Under the pieces are notes generated by a model. It worked only from the letters and a program-made list of their open reading frames with translations. It did not search any database and had not been told where the DNA came from. The translations under genes were made by a program, and so were the position numbers. This document shows, in pieces, positions 31,179-39,400 of a stretch of DNA of 40,447 nt; within the stretch, counting starts at the first letter, position 1; every line of letters begins with the position of its first letter. The DNA comes from a virus: positions 1-40,447 of the IMG/VR virus record IMGVR_UViG_3300018063_000028; one strand, given 5' to 3'.

Positions 31179-32041
31179 TATACTTCCTCCCCATTGGCGA
31201 ACTTGCGGGCAACCCCTTGGAGTGAATAACCCCGCACGCTGCCACGTTCGATTTGATTCCAGCCCTCCGGTTCCCACACGACACCGAGCATCCACGTGCC
31301 CGGTGTGATCGTCTGAGTCACACCCGAGGTGTCCTTGAACTTCCACACCGGACCACGGTAGACGTATGACTCGACTACCTTGCCCGCTTTTTCCGTGCCT
31401 GATTGGTGCATGAGCCCGACGCGGCCCGTGAGCCCGTCCTTCTGTGCGAACGCCCACGCCGCCTTTTCCAATTCGACTTCGGTCATGGTGTCGCCATGAA
31501 AATCCGTCTCACCCGGCGCGTACACGGCGCCGAGGGTATAGCGCTGCTTCTCGGCCTTCACCACCGGGGCCAGCATACCGTTCTTCCGCTGATACTCGAC
31601 CCGCCCCGCTTGGTCACCCTCGACCGCGAAGTATACCCACTTCCCGCCCGGAGCCGCGACTCGGTACACGCCCTTTTCGACCGGCTCAGCTTGAACTTCC
31701 TCAGATTTGAACACGATCCCGACCGACTTCGCGTACGCGTTCCATGCACCCTGCAATGCCTTCATCGCGACTGGAGCCGGAGGTACACCCAACTCGGGAT
31801 ATCCGCGCGTCGCGTCCTTGTTCGCCTCGATTGCGCGAAGCTGCGCGGCGGCCTCGGCTCGGGTCGAATGCGTGCCGAGTTTCTTGCCGTCCTCGGAGTA
31901 GACGTTGAACTTCCCACCCTCTTCGCGGATGTACTTCTCGACGGCAGCTTTCTTCTCGGGGCACACTGGCCACTTCACGGAGCAGGCGGCTCCCTTTGTG
32001 ATGCAATCGGCATGAAACTCTGCGATCCAACTCTTCGACAT
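31178..32041 (-). CDS. Possible nested protease gene (287 aa) inside the 809-aa gene
   Basis: An in-frame ATG at 32041 has GAGAAGGGAACC just before it and a promoter-like copy (32051 to 32072) 10 bases further upstream. The product would be the XkdF-like protease with its short N-terminal lead, free of the effector domains. Both the large and the short form are compatible with the sequence. Confidence 0.45.
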   Translation of the reverse strand: MSKSWIAEFHADCITKGAACSVKWPVCPEKKAAVEKYIREEGGKFNVYSEDGKKLGTHSTRAEAAAQLRAIEANKDATRGYPELGVPPAPVAMKALQGAWNAYAKSVGIVFKSEEVQAEPVEKGVYRVAAPGGKWVYFAVEGDQAGRVEYQRKNGMLAPVVKAEKQRYTLGAVYAPGETDFHGDTMTEVELEKAAWAFAQKDGLTGRVGLMHQSGTEKAGKVVESYVYRGPVWKFKDTSGVTQTITPGTWMLGVVWEPEGWNQIERGSVRGYSLQGVARKFANGEEV

Positions 32042-33607
32042 GAAGGTTCCCTTCTCTTTTATTTTACCACTATCCACCTGATGAGTGCCAGACATGGCAA
32101 CATCGAGCATGGTTGCCCACTTCAGCAACTCCGGCATACACAGCCCGTCACTCGGTTCCTCGTCGCCGCAACGAACGCAGCGCGGATGTCCGTTCGGGTG
32201 CGTCCACTCGGCGGCAGTGAAGACATGTGGCCGACCACCCCACTTCTTTTTGTTCGTTTTGATTTTCAGGTCCTCACGGTCCTTGGACGAGAGCACTGAC
32301 TTGCCGAGCCCTCTCAGTGCCTGATCTACCTCTGGCGGCAGCTTCGGCCTGTTCACATCCTGATATGCGCGACGGGAGCGCTGCTCACGCAGTTGCCGTG
32401 CTATTTCGCTCTCGCCTGGCGCATCGGCCGAGGCCAGGGATTCCTTCTTAGCACGATCCCATTCGTGCGGCTGGTAGTAGTGGTCTGACTTCGGCGACTT
32501 CGATTGATCGCCACCCACGTAAGCCATGAACACAACATCTGGCCGCCGCTCTGGTCCCCAGGCTGGACGGTACGCCGGGTTGAACTTCATGCGGCCCGTC
32601 TCGACGAACCCCGCCTTGCGGTACACGTCTGGCAGGCCCGGCTGACCCGGAGTCTCGTATTCGTACGCGTCGAGCATCAGCCCGCCCTGCCGTACAGCCT
32701 CGTGCAATGCGGCTGTCCCGGCACCCTTCGGCGAGTTGGGGTTGCGGAACACGTTCTGAATGTCGCCATCGGGCGCAACGGCCGCTCCCGCCGAGTGCGA
32801 CTCATTCATGATCAGCTTGTAGCCTTTCAGGTCGCCCGGCTCCAGGTGCGAGAAGAAGTCCCCCCGAGGGTTCCGGTCACGCGCCGTGATGAAGTCCTGC
32901 GCTGCCGGCGCGGTCCACCGCTCCGCAACGTCCGCTCCCGGCAGATACACCTTCTGCTTGCCAAATGCACCGTTCTTGTAGAACGCGGATGCTTGCCCGT
33001 ATACTTCGGTCTGCAACGCCCGACGCGCGTCCAGGTCGCTTGACCGTTGCGCCTGGCTCAAGAACGCGCTACGTTCGCCTTCCAGCGAGAAGTCCACGCT
33101 CTTGTCGCCCGTCTTGTAGTGTCCGTAGTAGTCATGCACCACACGAAACTTCCAGTTCTGATCCTCCGACCACAGCGGATGCTGCGAGTAGTCGGTCGTC
33201 ACCTTGAAGCGGCCAGCGTCGATGTCGGCGAACATCTCGTCGATCGACGAGTACGGCTGACCTGTGACCTTCTCGACTGCAACCGTCTTGGTGATCTCGG
33301 CGAAGTCCCGGTCAATGTCAGCCGACAGCTTCGCCCACGCTTCCTTTGCGCCTGGTCCGATCTCGGGGGCGGAATCGTATTCGTCCGCGATGTCCTTGGC
33401 TTCGGCCGGTAAGCTAGCCTGCCCCTTCGGGGCCTCGTATCCGTGACCTGCGCTGCCCTTCGGTTCGGTGGTCGCGCCACCTCCCGCACCCGTCTCCGAC
33501 CATTTGCCGTCCTCGTCACGCTGCTGACTCGGGTCGAACTTGCGCAGCTTCTTCGGCTTGGACAGCCAGTGAGGGTCGCCAGGTTTGTCCAGTTCTATCT
33601 CAAGCAC
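31178..33607 (-). CDS. Fusion: HxxxxH domain, GNAT-like domain, zinc motif and XkdF-like prohead protease
   Basis: The 809-aa product begins at GTG 33607 with GGAGG seven bases upstream. Layout: a Gly-rich junction (RDEDGKW then GAGGG, 30 to 44); a domain with VVHDYYGH (His158, His163) and LEGERSAF, plausibly metal-binding; a GNAT-like part (about 260 to 365) with NSPKGAGTAALHEA and DVYRKAGFVETGR; a zinc-like CVRCGDEE near 477; then the XkdF/S78-type maturation protease with HGDTMTEVELEKAAWAF (704 to 720), His734 and Ser795 in VRGYSLQG. An internal ATG at 32041 (MSKSWIAEF) with GAGAAGG could yield the protease alone (287 aa). Protease identity is well supported; the other two are by motif. 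Confidence 0.75.
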   Translation of the reverse strand: MLEIELDKPGDPHWLSKPKKLRKFDPSQQRDEDGKWSETGAGGGATTEPKGSAGHGYEAPKGQASLPAEAKDIADEYDSAPEIGPGAKEAWAKLSADIDRDFAEITKTVAVEKVTGQPYSSIDEMFADIDAGRFKVTTDYSQHPLWSEDQNWKFRVVHDYYGHYKTGDKSVDFSLEGERSAFLSQAQRSSDLDARRALQTEVYGQASAFYKNGAFGKQKVYLPGADVAERWTAPAAQDFITARDRNPRGDFFSHLEPGDLKGYKLIMNESHSAGAAVAPDGDIQNVFRNPNSPKGAGTAALHEAVRQGGLMLDAYEYETPGQPGLPDVYRKAGFVETGRMKFNPAYRPAWGPERRPDVVFMAYVGGDQSKSPKSDHYYQPHEWDRAKKESLASADAPGESEIARQLREQRSRRAYQDVNRPKLPPEVDQALRGLGKSVLSSKDREDLKIKTNKKKWGGRPHVFTAAEWTHPNGHPRCVRCGDEEPSDGLCMPELLKWATMLDVAMSGTHQVDSGKIKEKGTFMSKSWIAEFHADCITKGAACSVKWPVCPEKKAAVEKYIREEGGKFNVYSEDGKKLGTHSTRAEAAAQLRAIEANKDATRGYPELGVPPAPVAMKALQGAWNAYAKSVGIVFKSEEVQAEPVEKGVYRVAAPGGKWVYFAVEGDQAGRVEYQRKNGMLAPVVKAEKQRYTLGAVYAPGETDFHGDTMTEVELEKAAWAFAQKDGLTGRVGLMHQSGTEKAGKVVESYVYRGPVWKFKDTSGVTQTITPGTWMLGVVWEPEGWNQIERGSVRGYSLQGVARKFANGEEV
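32051..32072 (-). promoter_or_regulatory. Putative phage late promoter, copy C (inside the 809-aa gene)
   Basis: Minus-strand TAGTGGTAAAATAAAAGAG, 19 bases identical to copy A. It lies within the coding region (encoding SGKIKEK) but just ahead of an internal start with a good ribosome site, which argues for a real control element and not chance. Confidence 0.5.
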
Positions 33608-36086
33608 GAGCCGTCCTCCATTTGAGCGCTACGTCTGATTCCGTCTCCCCAATCGTCGGGGCCTTGTGCTTCCAGGCGTCCCACTTCTTCCACGGGGTGC
33701 CAACCACGACGACTTCCTTTTCCTCGTGGTAGTTCTTGCCATACGCGGGCAGCGCAAGCACAGCCGTTAAAGGGACACGAGCGCGAAGCACGACCCGCTT
33801 CGGGTTCGGCGGCATGTTGTGCCCGATGCCGTTCCAGCCGTTTGCCACGTCGCGCTTCATTGTGAACGACGCGGCTCCGTTCTGGTCGAAGTGCTTTTCT
33901 GCAATACGCTCCATATCGTTGCCGTGTACCACGACGCGCTCGGTTTTTTCTGCTGCCAACTTGTCGCCGTCCACCATGATGCCCCGGTATATGTCCAGTT
34001 CCTTCATGCCCGCCTTGTGCATGAGGTACTGTGAAGTTTCCCACAGCCCGCGCACGTATGCCTTTGCGGCCGGGTATCCTCTGTTCTTGCGAATCGCGTC
34101 TGCTTCCTCAGCGAGCCACGGTTGCAAATTGCCGCCCAACTCGTCCGCCGACGCAACCTGAAGCAACTTACCGTGGCTGTTTGTGGACGAACCTTTCCAG
34201 CCCTCCCACAGCGTGTTGCCCAAACTCTCCATCGAACTGACACCACCAAAATCCTCGATGCCGCGTTCTTTCGCAATCTGCTCGGCACGGGCGATGGTGA
34301 GCGCACGACCCAGGCGCCCGGTCATCTTGTAGTCGCCAGGGTTCTTTTCGTCTTCGCCGCTGAACAACTCGAAGGCTTTCGGTATGCGGATTGGTCCACC
34401 ACTGCCTGCTGTCGATTCTTGATCACTCTCGACCGTCTCGTCAGACAGGTAGTTCTGCGCGTGCTTGAACTTCTGCTTGTCGCTAAAGCCGTCATCCCAC
34501 TGCTGCTCCATGTACTCTTCGACAGAGGATTTGTCCGGTTCGTAGTTCTCGGACTCTTCCTCCATGCTCTTCTCGACGGCCTTCTCGAACTTCGCCTTGA
34601 ACTCTTTTTCGTAGTCCCGAGCAACGCCTTCCCACTGGCTTTTCTTGTACGCGTTCGACAACTCCGCGCGATCAACGCCAGGGATCATCTGCTGCGCGTC
34701 ATCCTCGTGAGGATTTTTGTGGAAGACCAACCTGTCAGTATCCACAGTCAGTTCGCCATTTTTGTCCCAGGTGAACGCGCCGTCATCGACCGACGCCTTC
34801 AGGTCGAAGTTTTCCTGCCACTCTTTCTCGCGGCGTTTGTCCTCGGCTCCACCTTCCTCCGCATCCTCCGGTGTCTCGTACTCGCCCATGCCAGGGTAGA
34901 TGTAGTTTTCCTCGGGAATTTCCTTGATCAGGGCGTGCACCGCATCCTCGTCCTCGGAGACGCGCTCTTCGTGGTAGTCGCGGTCGGGCTCGAATGATTC
35001 CTTCTCGCTCTGCTCGAACTCGGCGTAGGAGTCCTCCATCCACTTCTCTTTTGTCTTCTCCTGCCAGTCGCTCGGAAGCCCGTCCCAATCACCGAAATCA
35101 TCAACAGACATTTCACTCGGCGGCTCGTCGGAGTCAGGGTCATCTTCCTCGACCGCTAACTCAGGGAAGTCCTTCGCCTCGGTTTGCGCGAAGTTTAGCT
35201 TACCCTCGTCGCCCATGTCACCCCACAGGCTGCCCGCCTCGTCAGTGAGTCTCTGCCGTTCCTTTGCAGCATTTTGGTTGTACATCTGCTGTGAGTATTC
35301 CAGCTTTTCCTGATCGGGCATCTTCTCCCAATTCGCCACGCCCTCGGCAAGAGCAGCGGGCGTAGGGCTATCACCAACAGCGTACCCGGTCAGATAGTCC
35401 GCTTTGCCCTTGTCCTTCCAATCTTGCGGCACCTGGTCCCACGTGTGGGGTTTGGATTGCCACTCTTCACTGGCGGGCATGTTGCCATTGACGTAGTCAC
35501 TGATGAATCCGTTCGCCGCGTGCCCCTGCCACTCTTGCGGCATGTTCGCCCACGTCTTGACTTGGGACGGACTCGTCAACGCCTGACCACTCTCGTCGGA
35601 GCCGGTTACGCCTGACACCAGCTTCTCGACGTTGCCGACCGCCGTCTGTCGCTCCGTTTCCAACTTCGCAGCGCGCTCCTGGTCTGCCGGGGCCTTGTCC
35701 TTCGTCCAGGATTTCGTGTCGTCAGCCGCTCCCGCTCCACCGCCACCACCAGACGTGAACTCGCCACCGTGTTCGCCAGAGCCCACGCGCGGATGGTCAG
35801 CTTCATCCCACTTCTTCAGGCTGTCAATCTCCGGCTTAGTAACACGCAAGTACGAGCCACTATACTGCGTATGCAACAGATTCATAAACACCTGTACTTT
35901 GTCCGGACCGATTTTTTGTCCAGCCCACCGTACAGGGTCAGTTGCAATCGACTCTAGTATTTTACGGGCGCGATCTTGATTTCGGTAGTGAGGATTCGGC
36001 GCGACGACAATTTTGCCACCGAGTACACGTAGCTCACCAATAACAATGTGATCGTTGCCCGAGTAGCCGATTACGGTAACTTTCAA
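33600..36086 (-). CDS. Large virion protein with ADP-ribosyltransferase domain
   Basis: Start TTG 36086 has GGAGGGGG close upstream and overlaps the previous stop; it gives 828 aa. Layout: a short N-terminal domain; a Gly-rich junction (HPRVGSGEHGGEF then a Gly run); tandem W-based helical repeats such as WANMPQEWQ, WDQVPQDWK and WDGLPSDWQ; a module (about 430 to 560) shared with the 1105-aa neighbour; and a C-terminal R-S-E ADP-ribosyltransferase: YRG (Arg701), ASFT (Ser740), and EEKEV with Glu789 and Glu791. The family moves ADP-ribose from NAD to a target. T4 Alt-like ejected enzymes are a parallel; ejection here is my inference. Confidence 0.75.
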   Translation of the reverse strand: MKVTVIGYSGNDHIVIGELRVLGGKIVVAPNPHYRNQDRARKILESIATDPVRWAGQKIGPDKVQVFMNLLHTQYSGSYLRVTKPEIDSLKKWDEADHPRVGSGEHGGEFTSGGGGGAGAADDTKSWTKDKAPADQERAAKLETERQTAVGNVEKLVSGVTGSDESGQALTSPSQVKTWANMPQEWQGHAANGFISDYVNGNMPASEEWQSKPHTWDQVPQDWKDKGKADYLTGYAVGDSPTPAALAEGVANWEKMPDQEKLEYSQQMYNQNAAKERQRLTDEAGSLWGDMGDEGKLNFAQTEAKDFPELAVEEDDPDSDEPPSEMSVDDFGDWDGLPSDWQEKTKEKWMEDSYAEFEQSEKESFEPDRDYHEERVSEDEDAVHALIKEIPEENYIYPGMGEYETPEDAEEGGAEDKRREKEWQENFDLKASVDDGAFTWDKNGELTVDTDRLVFHKNPHEDDAQQMIPGVDRAELSNAYKKSQWEGVARDYEKEFKAKFEKAVEKSMEEESENYEPDKSSVEEYMEQQWDDGFSDKQKFKHAQNYLSDETVESDQESTAGSGGPIRIPKAFELFSGEDEKNPGDYKMTGRLGRALTIARAEQIAKERGIEDFGGVSSMESLGNTLWEGWKGSSTNSHGKLLQVASADELGGNLQPWLAEEADAIRKNRGYPAAKAYVRGLWETSQYLMHKAGMKELDIYRGIMVDGDKLAAEKTERVVVHGNDMERIAEKHFDQNGAASFTMKRDVANGWNGIGHNMPPNPKRVVLRARVPLTAVLALPAYGKNYHEEKEVVVVGTPWKKWDAWKHKAPTIGETESDVALKWRTARA

Positions 36087-39000
36087 AATGCCCCCTCCAC
36101 GCCCAAGTCTTTCCACGTCACGCCATCTTCTATGGCTTTTTTATAACGCTCTTCGACGTACCTCATTGCTTTTGTACTGATCTTGCGCCGCTCCATTGCT
36201 TCCTTGATCTTCGACCATTTCCCCTTCCACGGCTTCTTTATTGATTCGGGAATTTCATCATCTTCGCCTGCACCGTGATCGACTTTACTCCACATACCGA
36301 AACGTGCTGTTTCGGCTTTGTCTTCAGAGAAAGACAACCCGTTATCAATCAACCACAATTTGCCATCGTCGTCGGACATCCAGTTTCCACCGTGGCGGTC
36401 AGTGTTGCCGATAATGAAATCAAAGAATGTACCTCGCAAAGCACTATCAGCGAAGTCATCATCCCCGCTCTTACCGTCGTTGTCGGCGTCCGGAATCATC
36501 TCCATCATTGTACCGTAATTGCCTTCATACTTGAAGATGGACGCAACTGGCATAAAGTTTTTCATCCCGACGATGCGTCCGATATCGTAAGCCGCAACTT
36601 CTCGCTGGTACTGTACACCAGCATTGATACCGTCACGGACATTGGCCTCTCCAGTAGAAGGTTTCCACACGTACTTTGAACCGTCAGCCATTGTGACTAC
36701 CTTTGATTCGCTGACACCACCACCGAGATTTTTCTTAGTTGTTGGTTTCTTACTCTGAATTGTTTTCTGTTCTTTCGTGTCGTATTCTTTGTCTGGTCCA
36801 ACTGTTCCCTTTTCGCCCTCGCCCTGACTACCTTCACTGCTTGTACCACCACCACGCAGATCGCTACTAGGCAGATGCTCCTGCGCCTGCTTGAACTTCT
36901 CTTTGTCGTCCATCTCGTCCCAATAGTCACCCATCCGCTCGTTCACGTCAAACGTGGGCGGATTCTCCTTGATCATGTCAACGCGCTTCTCGACTTCCGT
37001 GTCGAACGCTTCCTTATACCTCTCCTCGAAATCAGACTTGACTGTGGCCCACTTCTGCTTGTTGAACTCTTTGTACATCATCTCACGGTCGATGCCGGGG
37101 AGCATCTGCTGTCCCGAGTCTTCGGTGTACGGATTGTCCTTGAACACAAGCAAGTCGGTATTGACTTCGAGTGCGCCCACCGCACCAGTATCCACAGAGA
37201 ACGCGCCTGCCTTGATCGAGTCGTCAATCGCGAAGCTATCACGCCACTCAGCAATGCGTCGCTCTTGCTCAGCATGTGCGGCCGGTGTTCCGCCGCCCTG
37301 GTCGTCAAGACCCTCGACAGGATCGCCCGGATAGAACCCGTTGTTGATGTCCTTGAGCGCTTGTTCGTTCCACTCCGGATTGCCCTGCAAGTCCTTCGGC
37401 ACGTGCTCGAAGTTGGATTCGTCTTCCTCCCAACCCTCTCGTTCCATCTGCATGAAGTCATCACGCGCTGCATTCTTCCAGGCGACGAGCGCTTTGTCCT
37501 GCTGATCGGCGTTCAGATCACCCCACGACTCAGGCGTCGGCGGGGTGCCAGGCACAGACTCCGGTGTCGGCGTCGTACCGCCGCCCGGCATCCCCACGCG
37601 CGGTTCCTTGCCCAACTGATCGGTTGGCAAACCAGGGGCCAGTGGCTTGTTCTCTTCTGTGCCCAAGTCGCCCGGCTGCACACGTCCACCGCCCGGCAAC
37701 GTGTCGCCTACCTGTGCGGGCTTCGCCCAATCGTCAGCAAATGCTCCCGGTACTCCTTGATGTGCCAAGACCCACGCCGCAGCTTCGTCGGTACGGTCAG
37801 TCCTGGCCGTGCCGCCCGGCTTCGCGGGCTCTTCACCCGGATGCTCAGCGTTCCACCGATCAGCGGCGGCTGCTCGCTCGGGGTTACCCTCGCGCCACTG
37901 ATGCTGCGCCGCTTGTCTTGCCTGATCTTCAGTAGGAGTCTTCGGCTTGTCGCCAGGTATCGGCACCTGATCGTCAGGATGTTGCTTGTTCCACTCACGC
38001 GCCCGCTGTGCGCGGTGTTCCTGGTCGGCATCGCCCTTCGGCGCATCAGCCGGTGTAGCAGCATTGCCACCGCCCGCAGCCGCAAACTGACCGCCCTCAG
38101 CGGTACCCGCAGCCGTACGCGGGTGCATGGCTTCGTTCCATTCAGCGGTGTTATTTTCGGCGTTCGTGATCGCCACGGCCGGCAGCTTCGCCAGACGATC
38201 GCGCGTCTCTGGCTGTGCACCCATGTCGCTCGCACTCTTTTCCCACCATGTCTTGAATTCGGCCAACTCCTGCGCAAGCCCTTGTCCAACCTTGTCCGGG
38301 GAGAAACCCACGGCTCGATCGTCCAGGTACACAGCGAAATCAGGTGACTTGCGATCTGTCACTTCGAGCGACGGCCAGGCATGCTCGCGCAGCCACGCGT
38401 GAACTTCGGCGCCGGGGCGCGCGGTGAAGATCACCACACGGACCCCGTTGCTTAGGAGCATGTCTACCAGCCGCCGCATCTTCGGATTCTCGGTGCCCTT
38501 CTCGTCGAGCGTTATCGTACCATCGAAGTCGATCGCGACCGCCTTGCCTACCTTCGTGATGGTTTTCATGAGGCCGGGCGTCGGTGTGTATATCTCGTTC
38601 GATGCCGTGTACGCCTCGGTGCCCTCACCCGTGCGCTTCGGCCGGCGCGGCACCAAGTGTAACGGGTTAACTTCACCACCGTCCGTGGGTGCCGTGAGCC
38701 CGCCGCTGTCCTTGATGCGGCGGAACCTGCCCTGGCCCGGTGCGATGCGCCCGCCGCTGTCCATGGTGCTCGTGGTCGTTGCGCCCTTCAGGAAGTTCTC
38801 TTCCTTCGTGTCCTCTGGCCGCTTCAGTTCCGGCTGCGCCGCAATGGCGCCCTCGAACTTCTTCAGACGCATCAGTGCCTCGGTGCTGCCTAGCGCGACG
38901 CGAAGCCAATCGAAAGTCAGGTCAGATACAGGCGGCACGTCAGGCGGGGAAGCACTCTCCCGGTACGCCAGAGTGATATGGGGAATCCACCGCCCGTTGC

Positions 39001-39400
39001 TTTGTCCTTTGCCCTGTGGCGGCATGCCATAGGACGACACAGCCTCGACGACCGTCTCTTGCAGGTCCAGGAGCGATTGCGTCGTGTCCACCGTCGCGTA
39101 TAGGCACGGACCGTCGTCGGTGTCGGGGAACACGTCATACCCGCGAACTTGCGTCTCGACAGGCTGACTTGTGCGCGCTATGGCTCCGACAATGTCGTGT
39201 AGCGTACCCAATTGCTCAGGCGTGAACTCGTCACGCTTGCCAAGGTAAGCGAGTGTCAGGTGCAAGTCCTCTGGCGGCTGTCCACCTTCGAGCGCGAGCA
39301 GACGGGCAGCGTCGGTGGGCACCTTGAGTGCCACCATGATTCCGTCGCTCTTGTCGAGCGCGGTCTTGATCACGTAGTCCGGGGTACGATTGTAGATCAT
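36083..39400 (-). CDS. Polyvalent protein: 2H phosphoesterase, HAD phosphatase, and PI4K/HipA-like kinase
   Basis: ATG 39400 overlaps the previous stop (ATGA), giving 1105 aa. Domains in order: a 2H phosphoesterase with HLTLAYL (His47) and HITLAYR (His141); a HAD phosphatase with AIDFDGTI (Asp291, Asp293), IFTAR, DRKSPDF (Lys351) and YLDDRA; a Gly-rich junction (HPRTAAG then GGQF); Pro-rich spacers; a module shared with the 828-aa protein (about 723 to 848); and a C-terminal kinase with YVWKP (Lys913), REVAAYD (Glu934), FIIGNTDRHGGN (catalytic loop) and LIDNG (Asp1019). All active-site residues are intact. Each domain is recognisable; substrates are unknown. Ejected effector or capsid processing roles are inferences. 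Confidence 0.8.
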   Translation of the reverse strand: MIYNRTPDYVIKTALDKSDGIMVALKVPTDAARLLALEGGQPPEDLHLTLAYLGKRDEFTPEQLGTLHDIVGAIARTSQPVETQVRGYDVFPDTDDGPCLYATVDTTQSLLDLQETVVEAVSSYGMPPQGKGQSNGRWIPHITLAYRESASPPDVPPVSDLTFDWLRVALGSTEALMRLKKFEGAIAAQPELKRPEDTKEENFLKGATTTSTMDSGGRIAPGQGRFRRIKDSGGLTAPTDGGEVNPLHLVPRRPKRTGEGTEAYTASNEIYTPTPGLMKTITKVGKAVAIDFDGTITLDEKGTENPKMRRLVDMLLSNGVRVVIFTARPGAEVHAWLREHAWPSLEVTDRKSPDFAVYLDDRAVGFSPDKVGQGLAQELAEFKTWWEKSASDMGAQPETRDRLAKLPAVAITNAENNTAEWNEAMHPRTAAGTAEGGQFAAAGGGNAATPADAPKGDADQEHRAQRAREWNKQHPDDQVPIPGDKPKTPTEDQARQAAQHQWREGNPERAAAADRWNAEHPGEEPAKPGGTARTDRTDEAAAWVLAHQGVPGAFADDWAKPAQVGDTLPGGGRVQPGDLGTEENKPLAPGLPTDQLGKEPRVGMPGGGTTPTPESVPGTPPTPESWGDLNADQQDKALVAWKNAARDDFMQMEREGWEEDESNFEHVPKDLQGNPEWNEQALKDINNGFYPGDPVEGLDDQGGGTPAAHAEQERRIAEWRDSFAIDDSIKAGAFSVDTGAVGALEVNTDLLVFKDNPYTEDSGQQMLPGIDREMMYKEFNKQKWATVKSDFEERYKEAFDTEVEKRVDMIKENPPTFDVNERMGDYWDEMDDKEKFKQAQEHLPSSDLRGGGTSSEGSQGEGEKGTVGPDKEYDTKEQKTIQSKKPTTKKNLGGGVSESKVVTMADGSKYVWKPSTGEANVRDGINAGVQYQREVAAYDIGRIVGMKNFMPVASIFKYEGNYGTMMEMIPDADNDGKSGDDDFADSALRGTFFDFIIGNTDRHGGNWMSDDDGKLWLIDNGLSFSEDKAETARFGMWSKVDHGAGEDDEIPESIKKPWKGKWSKIKEAMERRKISTKAMRYVEERYKKAIEDGVTWKDLGVEGAF

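Noticed and set aside
34122-34997. A 291-codon open frame on the plus strand
   Set aside because: Antisense to the transferase gene, whose acidic Glu/Asp codons yield Leu/Phe/Val on the other strand, giving a false membrane-like protein.
35944-35960. A fourth late-promoter-like site (GTAAAATACTAGAG)
   Set aside because: Matches only part of the motif, lacks the flanking TAGTG or GAGTAG, and is inside a gene without a nearby start.
36875-38347. A 490-codon open frame on the plus strand
   Set aside because: It lies opposite the strongly coded 1105-aa gene with three recognised domains. Its product is Arg/Leu/Val-rich with no domain pattern, as expected for an antisense shadow in GC-rich DNA.
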